A program made the translations under genes and the position numbers. From Hyphomicrobiales bacterium (GTDB lineage: Bacteria; Pseudomonadota; Alphaproteobacteria; Rhizobiales; Rhizobiaceae): a stretch of DNA of 64,000 nt. Positions within the stretch are counted from its first letter, which is position 1. Each line of letters begins with the position of its first letter. This document shows positions 48,153 through 56,454 of the stretch, in pieces. The stretch lies in NCBI GenBank assembly GCA_900472575.1, contig UCIV01000024.1, positions 186,001 to 250,000 on the forward strand. Reading direction: 5' to 3'. The notes under the pieces were generated by a model. The model saw nothing but the letters and a program-made list of their open reading frames with translations, made no database searches and was not told where the DNA came from.

Positions 48153-50000
48153 TCAGTCGCCGAACACCGGCACGGCAATTCCTTCGTTGCGGAAAAGCTG
48201 CTCCAACTCCTCTATGGCGGGGCATTTCGGCGGGTTCTGCAACAGGTCCGCACCGAAATCGGCCTTCGGCAATGCGACGGCCGCCGTTGCAAGCACCGTC
48301 GTTCCGGTGGCGATCTCGCCGCGAAGCTGAGGAACCAGCGTCTTGGCGTGGATGAGATTGCTGTTGGCAATGGCGCTGATGGCGGTGCCGTTGCGCCTGA
48401 AGGCCGGCGACAGGTCGAAAATGGCGCTGCTATCCGTTTGGCCGTGCCATACGGCCTGCCCTTGGGATTGTTCTGCGATATCGACATTCAAGTCGGCCCG
48501 CGGGATAGCAAAGCCGCCTTCGCTGGTCTGCAGCGGGCGCGGTGTCACGATACGGTGCAAGCGGATATGCCAGGGATTGGCCGGCAGCAGCCAGGTCTCG
48601 ACCGTCACGTCAGCCCATGGCTTCCAGCGGGAATAGAGCTTGTCGCCGGCAATCAACGCCTCTTCCAGCGTCTCGCGCATACGGAAATGCACGCCATCGT
48701 TGGAAAGACCCAGCATGCCGTCGAAGCTTGCGGCAACAAAGTGTCGGTCGTTGAGTTCGATGTTGAAGCCGTAACGGGTCGAATAGACGAATTTCGAATA
48801 TTTCTCGTTAGCGCCGAGCATCTTGTCATGGCTCTGGCCAGAGGAAAGGATGACCGTATTGCCGGGCGTATGCATCGCCACCATGCCGGCTTCCTTCAGC
48901 GGCACCGGATCGGCAAATTCGGGAGCATCGGTCTCCTCCGCCGCCCAGAACGGATGATCGGCGGAAAGCGCCAGCGGCAGAAAGAATTTCAGCGCCCAAT
49001 AGGGGGAGCCTGCCGAATTATAGCTCTCGCTCATCATCAGGTTCGGATAGCCGTAGCCGATGGAGAGTACGCCGTCGCGCTCAGCGATCGGAAGCTCTGA
49101 CCACCAGCGGATATGGCGCATGTAATAGCCCTTGATCTCGCTCCACGGCAGCGCCTCGACATCGGCGAAGGCAAGTGCGCCCCAGATGCCGCCGCAGGCA
49201 AAACGATAGGTCTGGCTGCGTCCGAAGGCGAGTGCTGCGCCGTCCGGTCCGAACCAGTGGCGGATATCCCTGGCAAACACATGTGCGCGCTCGCGATACG
49301 CGGCCGCTCTCTTCGCGTCGCGCTTGGCAATGACGGAATAGATCAGTGCATAGAAATGCAGGGCGAAGGGCACGTAATGGTCGGCGCGCTTCACCGGCCC
49401 GTCGCGATACCAGCCTTCACCAAGCCGGAACGCTTCGACCTCATCGAGATATTTTTCGGTCAGCGAGCGGTCGAAATCGATACCGGCGCGTGTTAGCCCC
49501 AGGTCGATCAGAACACGGAAGAATTTCCAGTTGTTGTCGACGAATTCCTTGTCGCGCGCCGAAATCAGATAGGCGGCAATCGTCTTCTTCTGGGCTTCGT
49601 TCAGCGGCTCCCAGATGAATTGCGGCACCATGGCAATGGCAAAGCCGATCGCCGCAAGCTCCACCTGCCGCTGGTCGGTGCGGGAAACATCGCCCCAATA
49701 TTCCGGGTGGGAGGGATCCGTGCCGTTTGCCAGACCGCGCCGATAAAGCTCCCAATGTGGAAAGTCGTATCCGCCTGCGGCGAGCGGCACGATGCCCCAG
49801 AGCGGTCGGGCAAAACCTTCGAGATCGGCCGCAGCGCGATCGAAATGCGCGCCGGTGGCGCTGAGGCGCACGCGCGCTCCACCCTCGGAAAAGTAGGGAA
49901 GCAGCGGCTTGAACAGATCCATCACCGCTTTCGCGATGTCATCGCGCGTCTTGAGGGGATTGCCATGAAGCGGATTGGCGCGGGCGGGATCGTAGATCAT
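48153..50000 (-). CDS. DUF2264-domain protein (alpha-barrel, carbohydrate-related)
   Basis: About 615 residues from the ATG at 50000 (behind GGAAGA); the frame further upstream is not convincing. The N-terminal two thirds are helical with the DUF2264 pattern (WELYRRGLANGTDPSHPEYWG, DNNWKFFRVLIDLGL, GEGWYRDG), and the rest is beta-rich, an alpha/alpha-toroid plus beta-sandwich layout shared with polysaccharide lyases. No signal peptide is seen. Its role is not established; it ends an operon for an uronide-type oligosaccharide transporter, so it probably acts on the imported sugar. Confidence 0.8.
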   Translation of the reverse strand: MIYDPARANPLHGNPLKTRDDIAKAVMDLFKPLLPYFSEGGARVRLSATGAHFDRAAADLEGFARPLWGIVPLAAGGYDFPHWELYRRGLANGTDPSHPEYWGDVSRTDQRQVELAAIGFAIAMVPQFIWEPLNEAQKKTIAAYLISARDKEFVDNNWKFFRVLIDLGLTRAGIDFDRSLTEKYLDEVEAFRLGEGWYRDGPVKRADHYVPFALHFYALIYSVIAKRDAKRAAAYRERAHVFARDIRHWFGPDGAALAFGRSQTYRFACGGIWGALAFADVEALPWSEIKGYYMRHIRWWSELPIAERDGVLSIGYGYPNLMMSESYNSAGSPYWALKFFLPLALSADHPFWAAEETDAPEFADPVPLKEAGMVAMHTPGNTVILSSGQSHDKMLGANEKYSKFVYSTRYGFNIELNDRHFVAASFDGMLGLSNDGVHFRMRETLEEALIAGDKLYSRWKPWADVTVETWLLPANPWHIRLHRIVTPRPLQTSEGGFAIPRADLNVDIAEQSQGQAVWHGQTDSSAIFDLSPAFRRNGTAISAIANSNLIHAKTLVPQLRGEIATGTTVLATAAVALPKADFGADLLQNPPKCPAIEELEQLFRNEGIAVPVFGD

Positions 50001-50042
50001 CGGTCTTCCATTCAATCGGGCATGTGTTCGGGCAAAAGAAAA

Positions 50043-50070
50043 CCCCGCGGCAACCAAGGTCACCGCGGGG
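50043..50070 (-). terminator. terminator after the binding-protein gene
   Basis: CCCCGCGG / CCGCGGGG, an 8-base perfect stem with a 12-base loop, is followed on the minus strand by TTTTCTTTT. It lies between the binding-protein gene and the DUF2264 gene, so it may lower expression of the latter. Confidence 0.7.
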
Positions 50071-50080
50071 GCAGGGAGTG

Positions 50081-51361
50081 TTACTTGATGGCCTTCACGC
50101 CATCGGTCATTTCCTTCAGACCGTCGTCGATCGAGATATTGTCGGTCATCAACGAGTCATGCGCACGGTTGAGGATGACCTCGATACGGGCTGCATTCGG
50201 CGTCACGGCCATTTCCAGATAGGACTTGCCGGGTTCCAATGCCGCCTTGCTGGTCGCGTCCTGTGGGAAGCCGTCGAGCGAGGCGATCTTGGCCGTCACT
50301 TCCGGCGTACGCACCGTCGGGATCGTGCCGGTCGATGCGATGATCGAGGCGCCTTCCGCACTTGTGACGAACTTGATGAAATCGAGAACCGCTTCCTTGT
50401 GGGCGGAATTGCTGTTCACCGAAAGGCCGGAGATCTGTGCTGCGGTCGTGCCGGCAACAACACCTTCCGGATGCGGGAACTTGACGATACCCCAGTTCTT
50501 GCTCTTCGATTCACCCGACTTGACCTTGGCGATCTGCGTGCCGACGAACCATGTGCCCATCGGCAGCATGCCGATCGTGCCGTTGAAGAACGGACCCGAA
50601 TAATGGGTGTTCGATGTCTTCAGCGTTGCATAGGACGGGACGACGCCGTCCTTCTGCAGTTTGAGCGCCCGCTCGTACCAGGGCTTCAGGAATGAATAAT
50701 CCGGGCCAGCCAGCGTGTTCTTGCCGTCCTGAATACCGGCCAGTTGAACCGTGGAGCGCCAGGTATGCAGAAGCGCACCATAGGTCTTGTTGACACCCAT
50801 GCCGCCGGCGAGCTTGGTCGCCGTCTCGTCGAACTGTGCCCAGGTCATGTCATTGGTCGGGTAGGGCACGCCGGCTTTGTCAAAGATGTCCTTGTTATAA
50901 TAGACGACCCAGAAGTCCGAGCGGAACGGCAGCGAATAGATCTTGCCGTCTACCGTCATTTCTTCGGCCAGACCGCCGAAGGAGGCCGGGTCGATATTGG
51001 CTTCTTTCATGTAGGCCGAAAGATCCATGATCGAACCGGCGCGGATGAGGTTCGTGTAATTCGGCACGTCCTTGACAGTGACGATGTCGATGTCCTTCGA
51101 ACCGCCAGCGAGCTGCGTGGCGATCATCTGCTGATAGTCCTGCGAGCCGAGGTCGATATGCTCGAACTTCACATTGGGTTTCTTGGCCTGATAGGCTTCG
51201 ATCAGCGGCTTGTAGTAGGCAACCTTGTCCCAGTCCCACAGCGCCCAGCGCAGCGTGACGGCGTCACCGGATTGCGCGAGCGCCGCACCTGCGGTGGAAG
51301 CCGCAAGGGCCAGGCCCGCCAGAGCGAGCTTCATGCCTCTCCCGAAAGTCTCCAAATACAT
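50081..51361 (-). CDS. ABC transporter sugar-binding protein (family 1)
   Basis: A 426-residue exported protein. The leader MYLETFGRGMKLALAG extends to about residue 30 (GAALA/QS). The pattern LRWALWDWDKVAYYKPLIEAY, IDIVTVKDVPNY and the repeated WAQFDETATKLAGG are family-1 features. AAGGAG lies 7 bases before ATG 51361; a later Met within the leader is possible. It serves the CUT1 transporter of the same operon, expected to take unsaturated uronide oligosaccharides. Confidence 0.9.
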   Translation of the reverse strand: MYLETFGRGMKLALAGLALAASTAGAALAQSGDAVTLRWALWDWDKVAYYKPLIEAYQAKKPNVKFEHIDLGSQDYQQMIATQLAGGSKDIDIVTVKDVPNYTNLIRAGSIMDLSAYMKEANIDPASFGGLAEEMTVDGKIYSLPFRSDFWVVYYNKDIFDKAGVPYPTNDMTWAQFDETATKLAGGMGVNKTYGALLHTWRSTVQLAGIQDGKNTLAGPDYSFLKPWYERALKLQKDGVVPSYATLKTSNTHYSGPFFNGTIGMLPMGTWFVGTQIAKVKSGESKSKNWGIVKFPHPEGVVAGTTAAQISGLSVNSNSAHKEAVLDFIKFVTSAEGASIIASTGTIPTVRTPEVTAKIASLDGFPQDATSKAALEPGKSYLEMAVTPNAARIEVILNRAHDSLMTDNISIDDGLKEMTDGVKAIK

Positions 51362-51392
51362 CCTTTTTCTCCTTCCCTGGATTGTCTCTGGT

Positions 51393-52124
51393 TCAGATAT
51401 GCTTTGCGGCTGCCGCCTCCGCCTGGAGGTTGGGCTGTGTCGCAACAGGCAGGGCAAGCACCATCATGGCAGCGCGGTGCGCGGCAAAGGCGATGGCAAA
51501 CATGCCGAGAGAAAAATTGAGTGTGGCCGGCATGAACACCGACACCGGATAAAATGCGATATGGGCAAGCCACAGGCCCGCCACGAAAAACAGCGCTGCC
51601 ATCACCGGCAGTGGCCGGATGATCGAAGCGATAGCCGAAAGCTGCAGCAGTTTTTTGGCGGGCATATCGCGCATCACCATCAGTACCAGTAGATGGCAGG
51701 CGGTGATGCAGAGGAAGAGGGTGACGACGAAAGCGATTGCCAGCGGCACTGCCATCATCAGATTTTCCCGCGCTGCCGATGCGTATGTGGCAACGGCATA
51801 ACCACCGAGGCCGATGGCTGTAGCAAACAGCAGGCCCCAGATCGTTGCACGCCAGAAATAGCGACGCAGCGCCTCGAGAAAATCGCGCAGCAGATAGGTG
51901 TTGCGGTCTTCGACAAAGGCGACGCAGACAAAGGCCATGGCTGCGAGTGCAGCCGGCAGCGGAATGATAAGAAGGGCGGCCAGAATGAACAGGATGTTCA
52001 ACTTGACCATTTCCCACCATTCACGGGCAAATGTCTGGCCGAAAAGTGCAAGGCCGGTCTTTTTCGGCGCATTCTTCGGAATGCCCGGCCCTTCCTTCGT
52101 CCACATGTCCCGCAGCCACTGCAT
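51393..52124 (-). CDS. DUF624 (YesL-family) membrane protein
   Basis: A 243-residue protein with five to six helices and the WWEMVKLNILFIL and FVEDRNTYLLRDFLEALRR segments found in YesL/DUF624 proteins. In Bacillus, yesL lies in the rhamnogalacturonan operon. Its function is unknown; genomic context links it to oligosaccharide transport. It sits between the ATPase and the binding-protein genes. Confidence 0.8.
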   Translation of the reverse strand: MQWLRDMWTKEGPGIPKNAPKKTGLALFGQTFAREWWEMVKLNILFILAALLIIPLPAALAAMAFVCVAFVEDRNTYLLRDFLEALRRYFWRATIWGLLFATAIGLGGYAVATYASAARENLMMAVPLAIAFVVTLFLCITACHLLVLMVMRDMPAKKLLQLSAIASIIRPLPVMAALFFVAGLWLAHIAFYPVSVFMPATLNFSLGMFAIAFAAHRAAMMVLALPVATQPNLQAEAAAAKHI

Positions 52125-52148
52125 GGCCTTCCTCCAGACTCGATCTCC

Positions 52149-53258
52149 TCAATAGAGGATCGAGCGTTCCGTTTCCTTGTCGAACAGCTGCATATTGGTC
52201 GTATCGACAACCAGCTTTGCCGTTTCGCCCGTCTTCGCCTTGAAGCGCGGCGAGACACGAACGGTCATCGCCTTGTTTCCGGCGGTGATGTTGAGATGAA
52301 TCTCGGACCCCATCGGTTCTGCAAGATCGACCACGGCGTCGAACGGCGCGATGTTGTCCGGGTTGATGTCGCCCGGCGCCAGTTCGTGAAAGTTTTCCGG
52401 GCGAATGCCGACGATGACTTCCTTGCCTTCATAAGGGGCGATGCGGGCCTTGTCGAAGCTTGCCGGGATCGGCAGCACGCGGCCATCGAACACGGCGACA
52501 TAACCTTCGCCGCGCTTCTCGATCTTCGAAGGCAGCATGTTCATCTGCGGTGCACCTATGAAGCCGGCCACGAACATGTTGATCGGGCGATCATAGAGGT
52601 TCTGCGGCGTATCGACCTGCTGGATATGGCCGTCGGCCATGACGACGATACGGTCGGCCATGGTCATGGCTTCGATCTGGTCGTGGGTCACATAGATGAA
52701 GGTCGAGTTCAGCCGCTTGTGCAGCTTGGTGATCTCGGCGCGCATCGTGCCGCGCAGTTTTGCGTCGAGGTTGGAGAGCGGCTCGTCGAGCAGGAACACT
52801 TCGGGATTGCGCACCATGGCGCGGCCCAGCGCCACGCGCTGCCGCTGGCCGCCGGAAAGCGCCTTGGGCTTGCGGTTCAGAAGATGCGTGATGTCGAGGA
52901 TTTTTGCCGCTTCCTGCACCTTCTGGTCGATGACCTCACGCGAGGCTTTCCTGAGCTGAAGGCCGAACGCCATGTTCTTGTAGACAGTCATATGCGGGTA
53001 AAGCGCATAGTTCTGGAACACCATGGCGATGTCGCGGTCCTTGGACGGCACGTCGTTGACCACATCGCCACCGATGATCAGTTCGCCGCCGGAGATTTCC
53101 TCGAGACCTGCGATCATGCGCAGCGTCGTGGATTTGCCGCAACCGGACGGGCCGACCAGAATGATGAATTCCTTGTCGGCGATTTCCAGATCGATATCAT
53201 GAACAACGGTCAGTGCACCGTAGGTCTTGTTCAATTTCTTCAGTGAAATGCTGGCCAT
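52149..53258 (-). CDS. sugar ABC transporter ATPase (UgpC/MsmK family)
   Basis: A 369-residue ATPase. Walker A GPSGCGKST, VFQNYALYPHMTV, signature LSGGQRQRV, VFLLDEPLSNLD, THDQIEAMTMADR and a C-terminal OB domain with VGIRPENFHEL are present. It powers the two permeases coded upstream in the same operon. It lies 12 bases after the GH88 gene. Confidence 0.93.
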   Translation of the reverse strand: MASISLKKLNKTYGALTVVHDIDLEIADKEFIILVGPSGCGKSTTLRMIAGLEEISGGELIIGGDVVNDVPSKDRDIAMVFQNYALYPHMTVYKNMAFGLQLRKASREVIDQKVQEAAKILDITHLLNRKPKALSGGQRQRVALGRAMVRNPEVFLLDEPLSNLDAKLRGTMRAEITKLHKRLNSTFIYVTHDQIEAMTMADRIVVMADGHIQQVDTPQNLYDRPINMFVAGFIGAPQMNMLPSKIEKRGEGYVAVFDGRVLPIPASFDKARIAPYEGKEVIVGIRPENFHELAPGDINPDNIAPFDAVVDLAEPMGSEIHLNITAGNKAMTVRVSPRFKAKTGETAKLVVDTTNMQLFDKETERSILY

Positions 53259-53270
53259 CGGTTTACTCTC

Positions 53271-54443
53271 TCACCAGTATGAAGACCACGAACGCGACAG
53301 GCGCGTCAGGGCTTCCATGTAATAATAGTCACCCCAGGACACGCACTCGTCGACGCCTTCGCCGCGGCAGGTGTTATAGGGGGATTTTTTGGAATAGGTG
53401 CCGTGCAGGACCAACCCGTTCGAAATCGCGGGATCTTTCACGGCGTAATGATCGGCAAGGCTTTTGATCATCCGGCGGGCGAGATCGCGGTAACGATCGG
53501 CCGCCTCGCCACCGACAAGATCCGCCATTTCCAGAAGACCGCAGGCAACGATCGAGGCCGCCGACGTGTCGCGCGGTTCGTTGTCGCCGTCGGAAAACAC
53601 CATGTCCCAATAGGGCACCATGTCCGCCGGAAGCTTGTTCAGATAGAAAGCCAGAAGCCGGTCGAACGTGTCGCGATATTCGTCGATGCGCTCGTAACGA
53701 TAGGAAAACGCCATGCCGGCTACGCCCCAGGCCTGACCGCGCGCCCAGAAACTGTCGTCTGCATAACCCTGTTTGGTGGCGCCGCGCACCGGCGCGCCGG
53801 TCACCGGGTCCATATAGAATGTGTGGTAAGTGGAATCATCCGGCCGCACAGAGTTTTTCAGTGTCGTGCGGGCATGGATAAGCGCGATATCGCGGTATTT
53901 CTGGTCGCCGGTCTGTTCGGTTGCCCAATAGAGCAGCGGCAGGTTCAGCAGGCAATCGATGATGTAGCGGTATTCCTCCGCCACGCCCTTGCGGCCCCAG
54001 GCCTGAATGAATTGGCCGATCGGCTGGTAACGCTCGATCAGCTGGTCGGCGGCCAGCAGCGCTGCCTTGCGACCATCCTCATCCCCCACCAGTTTCCATG
54101 CGGCGATGCAGGAAGGCGAGTAGAGGAAGCCCATGTCGTGGTGGTCGGTTTCGATGCGGTTTTCGATCCGGTGCAGAAAGCTCTGCACCTGGATCTGCGC
54201 CGCATACTGAAAGGTCTTGTCGCCGGTATGCTCGAAGGCCAGCCAGATTTCGCCCGGCCAGAAACCGGCAGTCCACTGGTTGTTGGCAACGGGCGGGTAG
54301 AAATTGTTCACGCTCGAATGGTTCTGGGCGCTGTAGGTAAATTCGGGCAGATTGCGACGGATCTGCGCCACAGCGACGTCGAGAGCGGCTTTCACCTCTT
54401 CATCGGTAATCGGCTGCGGAGCGACGGAGGAAACGGCGTTCAT
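53271..54443 (-). CDS. GH88 unsaturated glucuronyl/galacturonyl hydrolase
   Basis: A 390-residue alpha/alpha-barrel enzyme of GH88. The two catalytic-site Asp are visible as Asp103 in DHHDMGFLY and Asp163 in IIDCLLNLPLLYWA; QWTAGFWPGEIWLAFE and DDSFWARGQAWG are also family-typical. It removes the 4,5-unsaturated uronic acid left by lyases and is cytoplasmic (no signal peptide). With the heparinase-type lyase gene it marks the locus as specific for uronic-acid-containing oligosaccharides. Confidence 0.9.
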   Translation of the reverse strand: MNAVSSVAPQPITDEEVKAALDVAVAQIRRNLPEFTYSAQNHSSVNNFYPPVANNQWTAGFWPGEIWLAFEHTGDKTFQYAAQIQVQSFLHRIENRIETDHHDMGFLYSPSCIAAWKLVGDEDGRKAALLAADQLIERYQPIGQFIQAWGRKGVAEEYRYIIDCLLNLPLLYWATEQTGDQKYRDIALIHARTTLKNSVRPDDSTYHTFYMDPVTGAPVRGATKQGYADDSFWARGQAWGVAGMAFSYRYERIDEYRDTFDRLLAFYLNKLPADMVPYWDMVFSDGDNEPRDTSAASIVACGLLEMADLVGGEAADRYRDLARRMIKSLADHYAVKDPAISNGLVLHGTYSKKSPYNTCRGEGVDECVSWGDYYYMEALTRLSRSWSSYW

Positions 54444-54447
54444 GAAC

Positions 54448-55284
54448 TTAACCCTTCAGACCGGAGGATGCGACGCCTTCGACGAAGAAGCGCTGCAGCG
54501 ACAGGAAGACGATCAGGACCGGGATCAGCGCCACCACGGAGGCGGCCATGATCAGCCCGTATTCGGCCGAGTATTGCGAGATGAACATGCGCAGGCCGAT
54601 CTGGATGGTCTTCAACTCGGTCTTGGTCAGGTAGATCATCGGCCCGAGAAAATCGTTCCAGGTGGTGACGAAGGTGAAGATCGTCAGCGTGGAAAGCGCC
54701 GGCTTGGAGAGCGGCAGCATGATCTTTGCCCAGATCTGGTATTCGTTCATGCCGTCGATACGGGCTGCTTCGCAAAGCTCGGTCGGGATCGACATGTAGA
54801 ACTGGCGCATCAGGAACACGCCGAAGGCGGTGAAGGCCTGAAGGCATATCAGCGCCAGGTGCGTGTTGTTGAGGCCGAACTCGCGCATCAGCAGGAATTG
54901 CGGCACCATGTAGACCTGCCATGGCATGGCGATGGTGGCGATATAGCCCAGGAACAGCGCGTTCTTGTAGGGGAAGTCCAGCTTGGCAAAGGCATAGGCC
55001 GCGAAGCTTGAGGTGAACAGCTGCATCAGCGTGACGATGATCGTCAGCTTGGATGTGTTGTAGATGAACAGCGCCAGCGGGATCTTTGTCCAGATATCGA
55101 CGTAGTTCTGCCACTGCGGGTTGGACGGGATCCATTCGATCGGGAAGACGAAGACTTCGCTGCTCAGTTTCAGCGAGGCCGACAGCATCCAGGCGAAGGG
55201 AAGCAACATGATTATGGTGATCAGGATCACCGTCATATAGATGGCGGCGAGTTTCCCGGTGAGTTTCTGGCCGGCAATACGCAT
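54448..55284 (-). CDS. sugar ABC transporter permease (MalG type)
   Basis: A 278-residue protein with six predicted helices and the EAA loop LCEAARIDGMNEYQIWAKIM. It lies 3 bases after the preceding permease and 4 bases before the GH88 gene. It pairs with the MalF-type permease. Confidence 0.92.
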   Translation of the reverse strand: MRIAGQKLTGKLAAIYMTVILITIIMLLPFAWMLSASLKLSSEVFVFPIEWIPSNPQWQNYVDIWTKIPLALFIYNTSKLTIIVTLMQLFTSSFAAYAFAKLDFPYKNALFLGYIATIAMPWQVYMVPQFLLMREFGLNNTHLALICLQAFTAFGVFLMRQFYMSIPTELCEAARIDGMNEYQIWAKIMLPLSKPALSTLTIFTFVTTWNDFLGPMIYLTKTELKTIQIGLRMFISQYSAEYGLIMAASVVALIPVLIVFLSLQRFFVEGVASSGLKG

Positions 55285-55287
55285 GGC

Positions 55288-56229
55288 TCAGTCCTCCTTC
55301 TGGCGGCGGAACTGGATGACGGTGATACCCAGCACGAGGAAAAACAGGACGAGCGCGATCATGCTGGAGTAACCGAGATCCCAAGAGACGAATGCCTCGT
55401 TATAGATGTGATAGACCAGTACGAGGGTCGAGGTGCCGGGACCGCCCTGCGTGATCATGTAGATCTGGTCGAACACCTTGAATGACTGGATGGTCAGCAT
55501 CACGGTGACGAAGAAGGTCGTCGGGCCCAGCTGCGGCACGGTGACATAAAGGAATTTCTGCCAGGCATTGGCGCCATCGAGATCGGCGGCCTCATAGAGC
55601 TCGGAATTGATGCCCTGCAGGCCGGCCAGATAGATGACCATGAAATAGCCCATGCTCTTCCACACGCCGAACAGGATCACGGTGACCATCGCCCAGTGGC
55701 GGTCGGCGGCCCAGCCCGGCATATCCTTCGGGTCAAGCCCGAGCGTGTAGAGAAGCATGTTCACCGGCCCCATTTCGGGGTTGAAGATCATGTTCCAGAC
55801 GACGGCCACAGCCACCAGCGAGGCGACGTAGGGGAAAAACATCGCGGTGCGGAAAAAGTCGCGACCGAGGATTTTCTGGTTCAGAAGGATGGCAAGACCG
55901 AGCGCGCAGGCAAGCGTCGCTGGCACTGAGACCACCGTATAGATGATCGTGTTCCAGAAGGCGGCGATAAACGCCTTGTCCTCGAAAAGTCGCCAGAAAT
56001 TGTCAAGGCCAGCAAAGGTCATGGCATTGCTGCCGTCCCAGTGCATGAAGGCCAACACGAAGGCGAACAGGATCGGGCCAAGCGTGAAGACGGCAAAGCC
56101 TAGGAAATTCGGGGCAATGAAGGAATAGGCGACGAGCGCGTCCTGCACCCTGCGACGACGTCTGGACACGACCTTGCGTCGTCTCGTCACGATCGGCGTA
56201 TCGCCGGCGGCAATGGTAGAGTTAGCCAT
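55288..56229 (-). CDS. sugar ABC transporter permease (MalF type)
   Basis: A 313-residue protein with a basic leader (RRRKVVSRRRRRVQD), six helices and the EAA loop LYEAADLDGANAWQKFLYVT. The frame is open far upstream through the antisense of the divergent gene. GGAGG precedes two adjacent ATG codons; the second, at 56229, has the better spacing. It is the first gene of a seven-gene minus-strand operon. Confidence 0.9.
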   Translation of the reverse strand: MANSTIAAGDTPIVTRRRKVVSRRRRRVQDALVAYSFIAPNFLGFAVFTLGPILFAFVLAFMHWDGSNAMTFAGLDNFWRLFEDKAFIAAFWNTIIYTVVSVPATLACALGLAILLNQKILGRDFFRTAMFFPYVASLVAVAVVWNMIFNPEMGPVNMLLYTLGLDPKDMPGWAADRHWAMVTVILFGVWKSMGYFMVIYLAGLQGINSELYEAADLDGANAWQKFLYVTVPQLGPTTFFVTVMLTIQSFKVFDQIYMITQGGPGTSTLVLVYHIYNEAFVSWDLGYSSMIALVLFFLVLGITVIQFRRQKED

Positions 56230-56354
56230 CATACTCCTCCGAGAAAAGATGCCGCAGACAACGCTTCTTCGTGAGCCTATCCGCAGATGCACGGCAAAAA
56301 ATTGATCTGCCTTCCGTGCCTCCTCCCACGATCGACATATCATATCCACGACAT

Positions 56355-56365
56355 TGGTCAAACAA
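56355..56365. promoter_or_regulatory. candidate GntR/FadR-type operator in the divergent promoter
   Basis: TGGTCAAACAA fits the TNGTNNNACNA pattern of GntR-family FadR-type (FCD) regulators. It lies in the 225-base interval between the transporter operon and the lyase gene, and a GntR gene of that class is coded at 59074. Confidence 0.4.
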
Positions 56366-56454
56366 CTTCTAAATGGATAATATGAATTCTGTAGAAAAGC
56401 CAAAATACATATGATAGGCGATGTCTCACGCGGTTTTGATGGCAGGAGGAAGCG

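Noticed and set aside
51693-53246. 517-codon frame antisense to DUF624 and the ATPase
   Set aside because: Antisense shadow of the ATPase gene, no domain.
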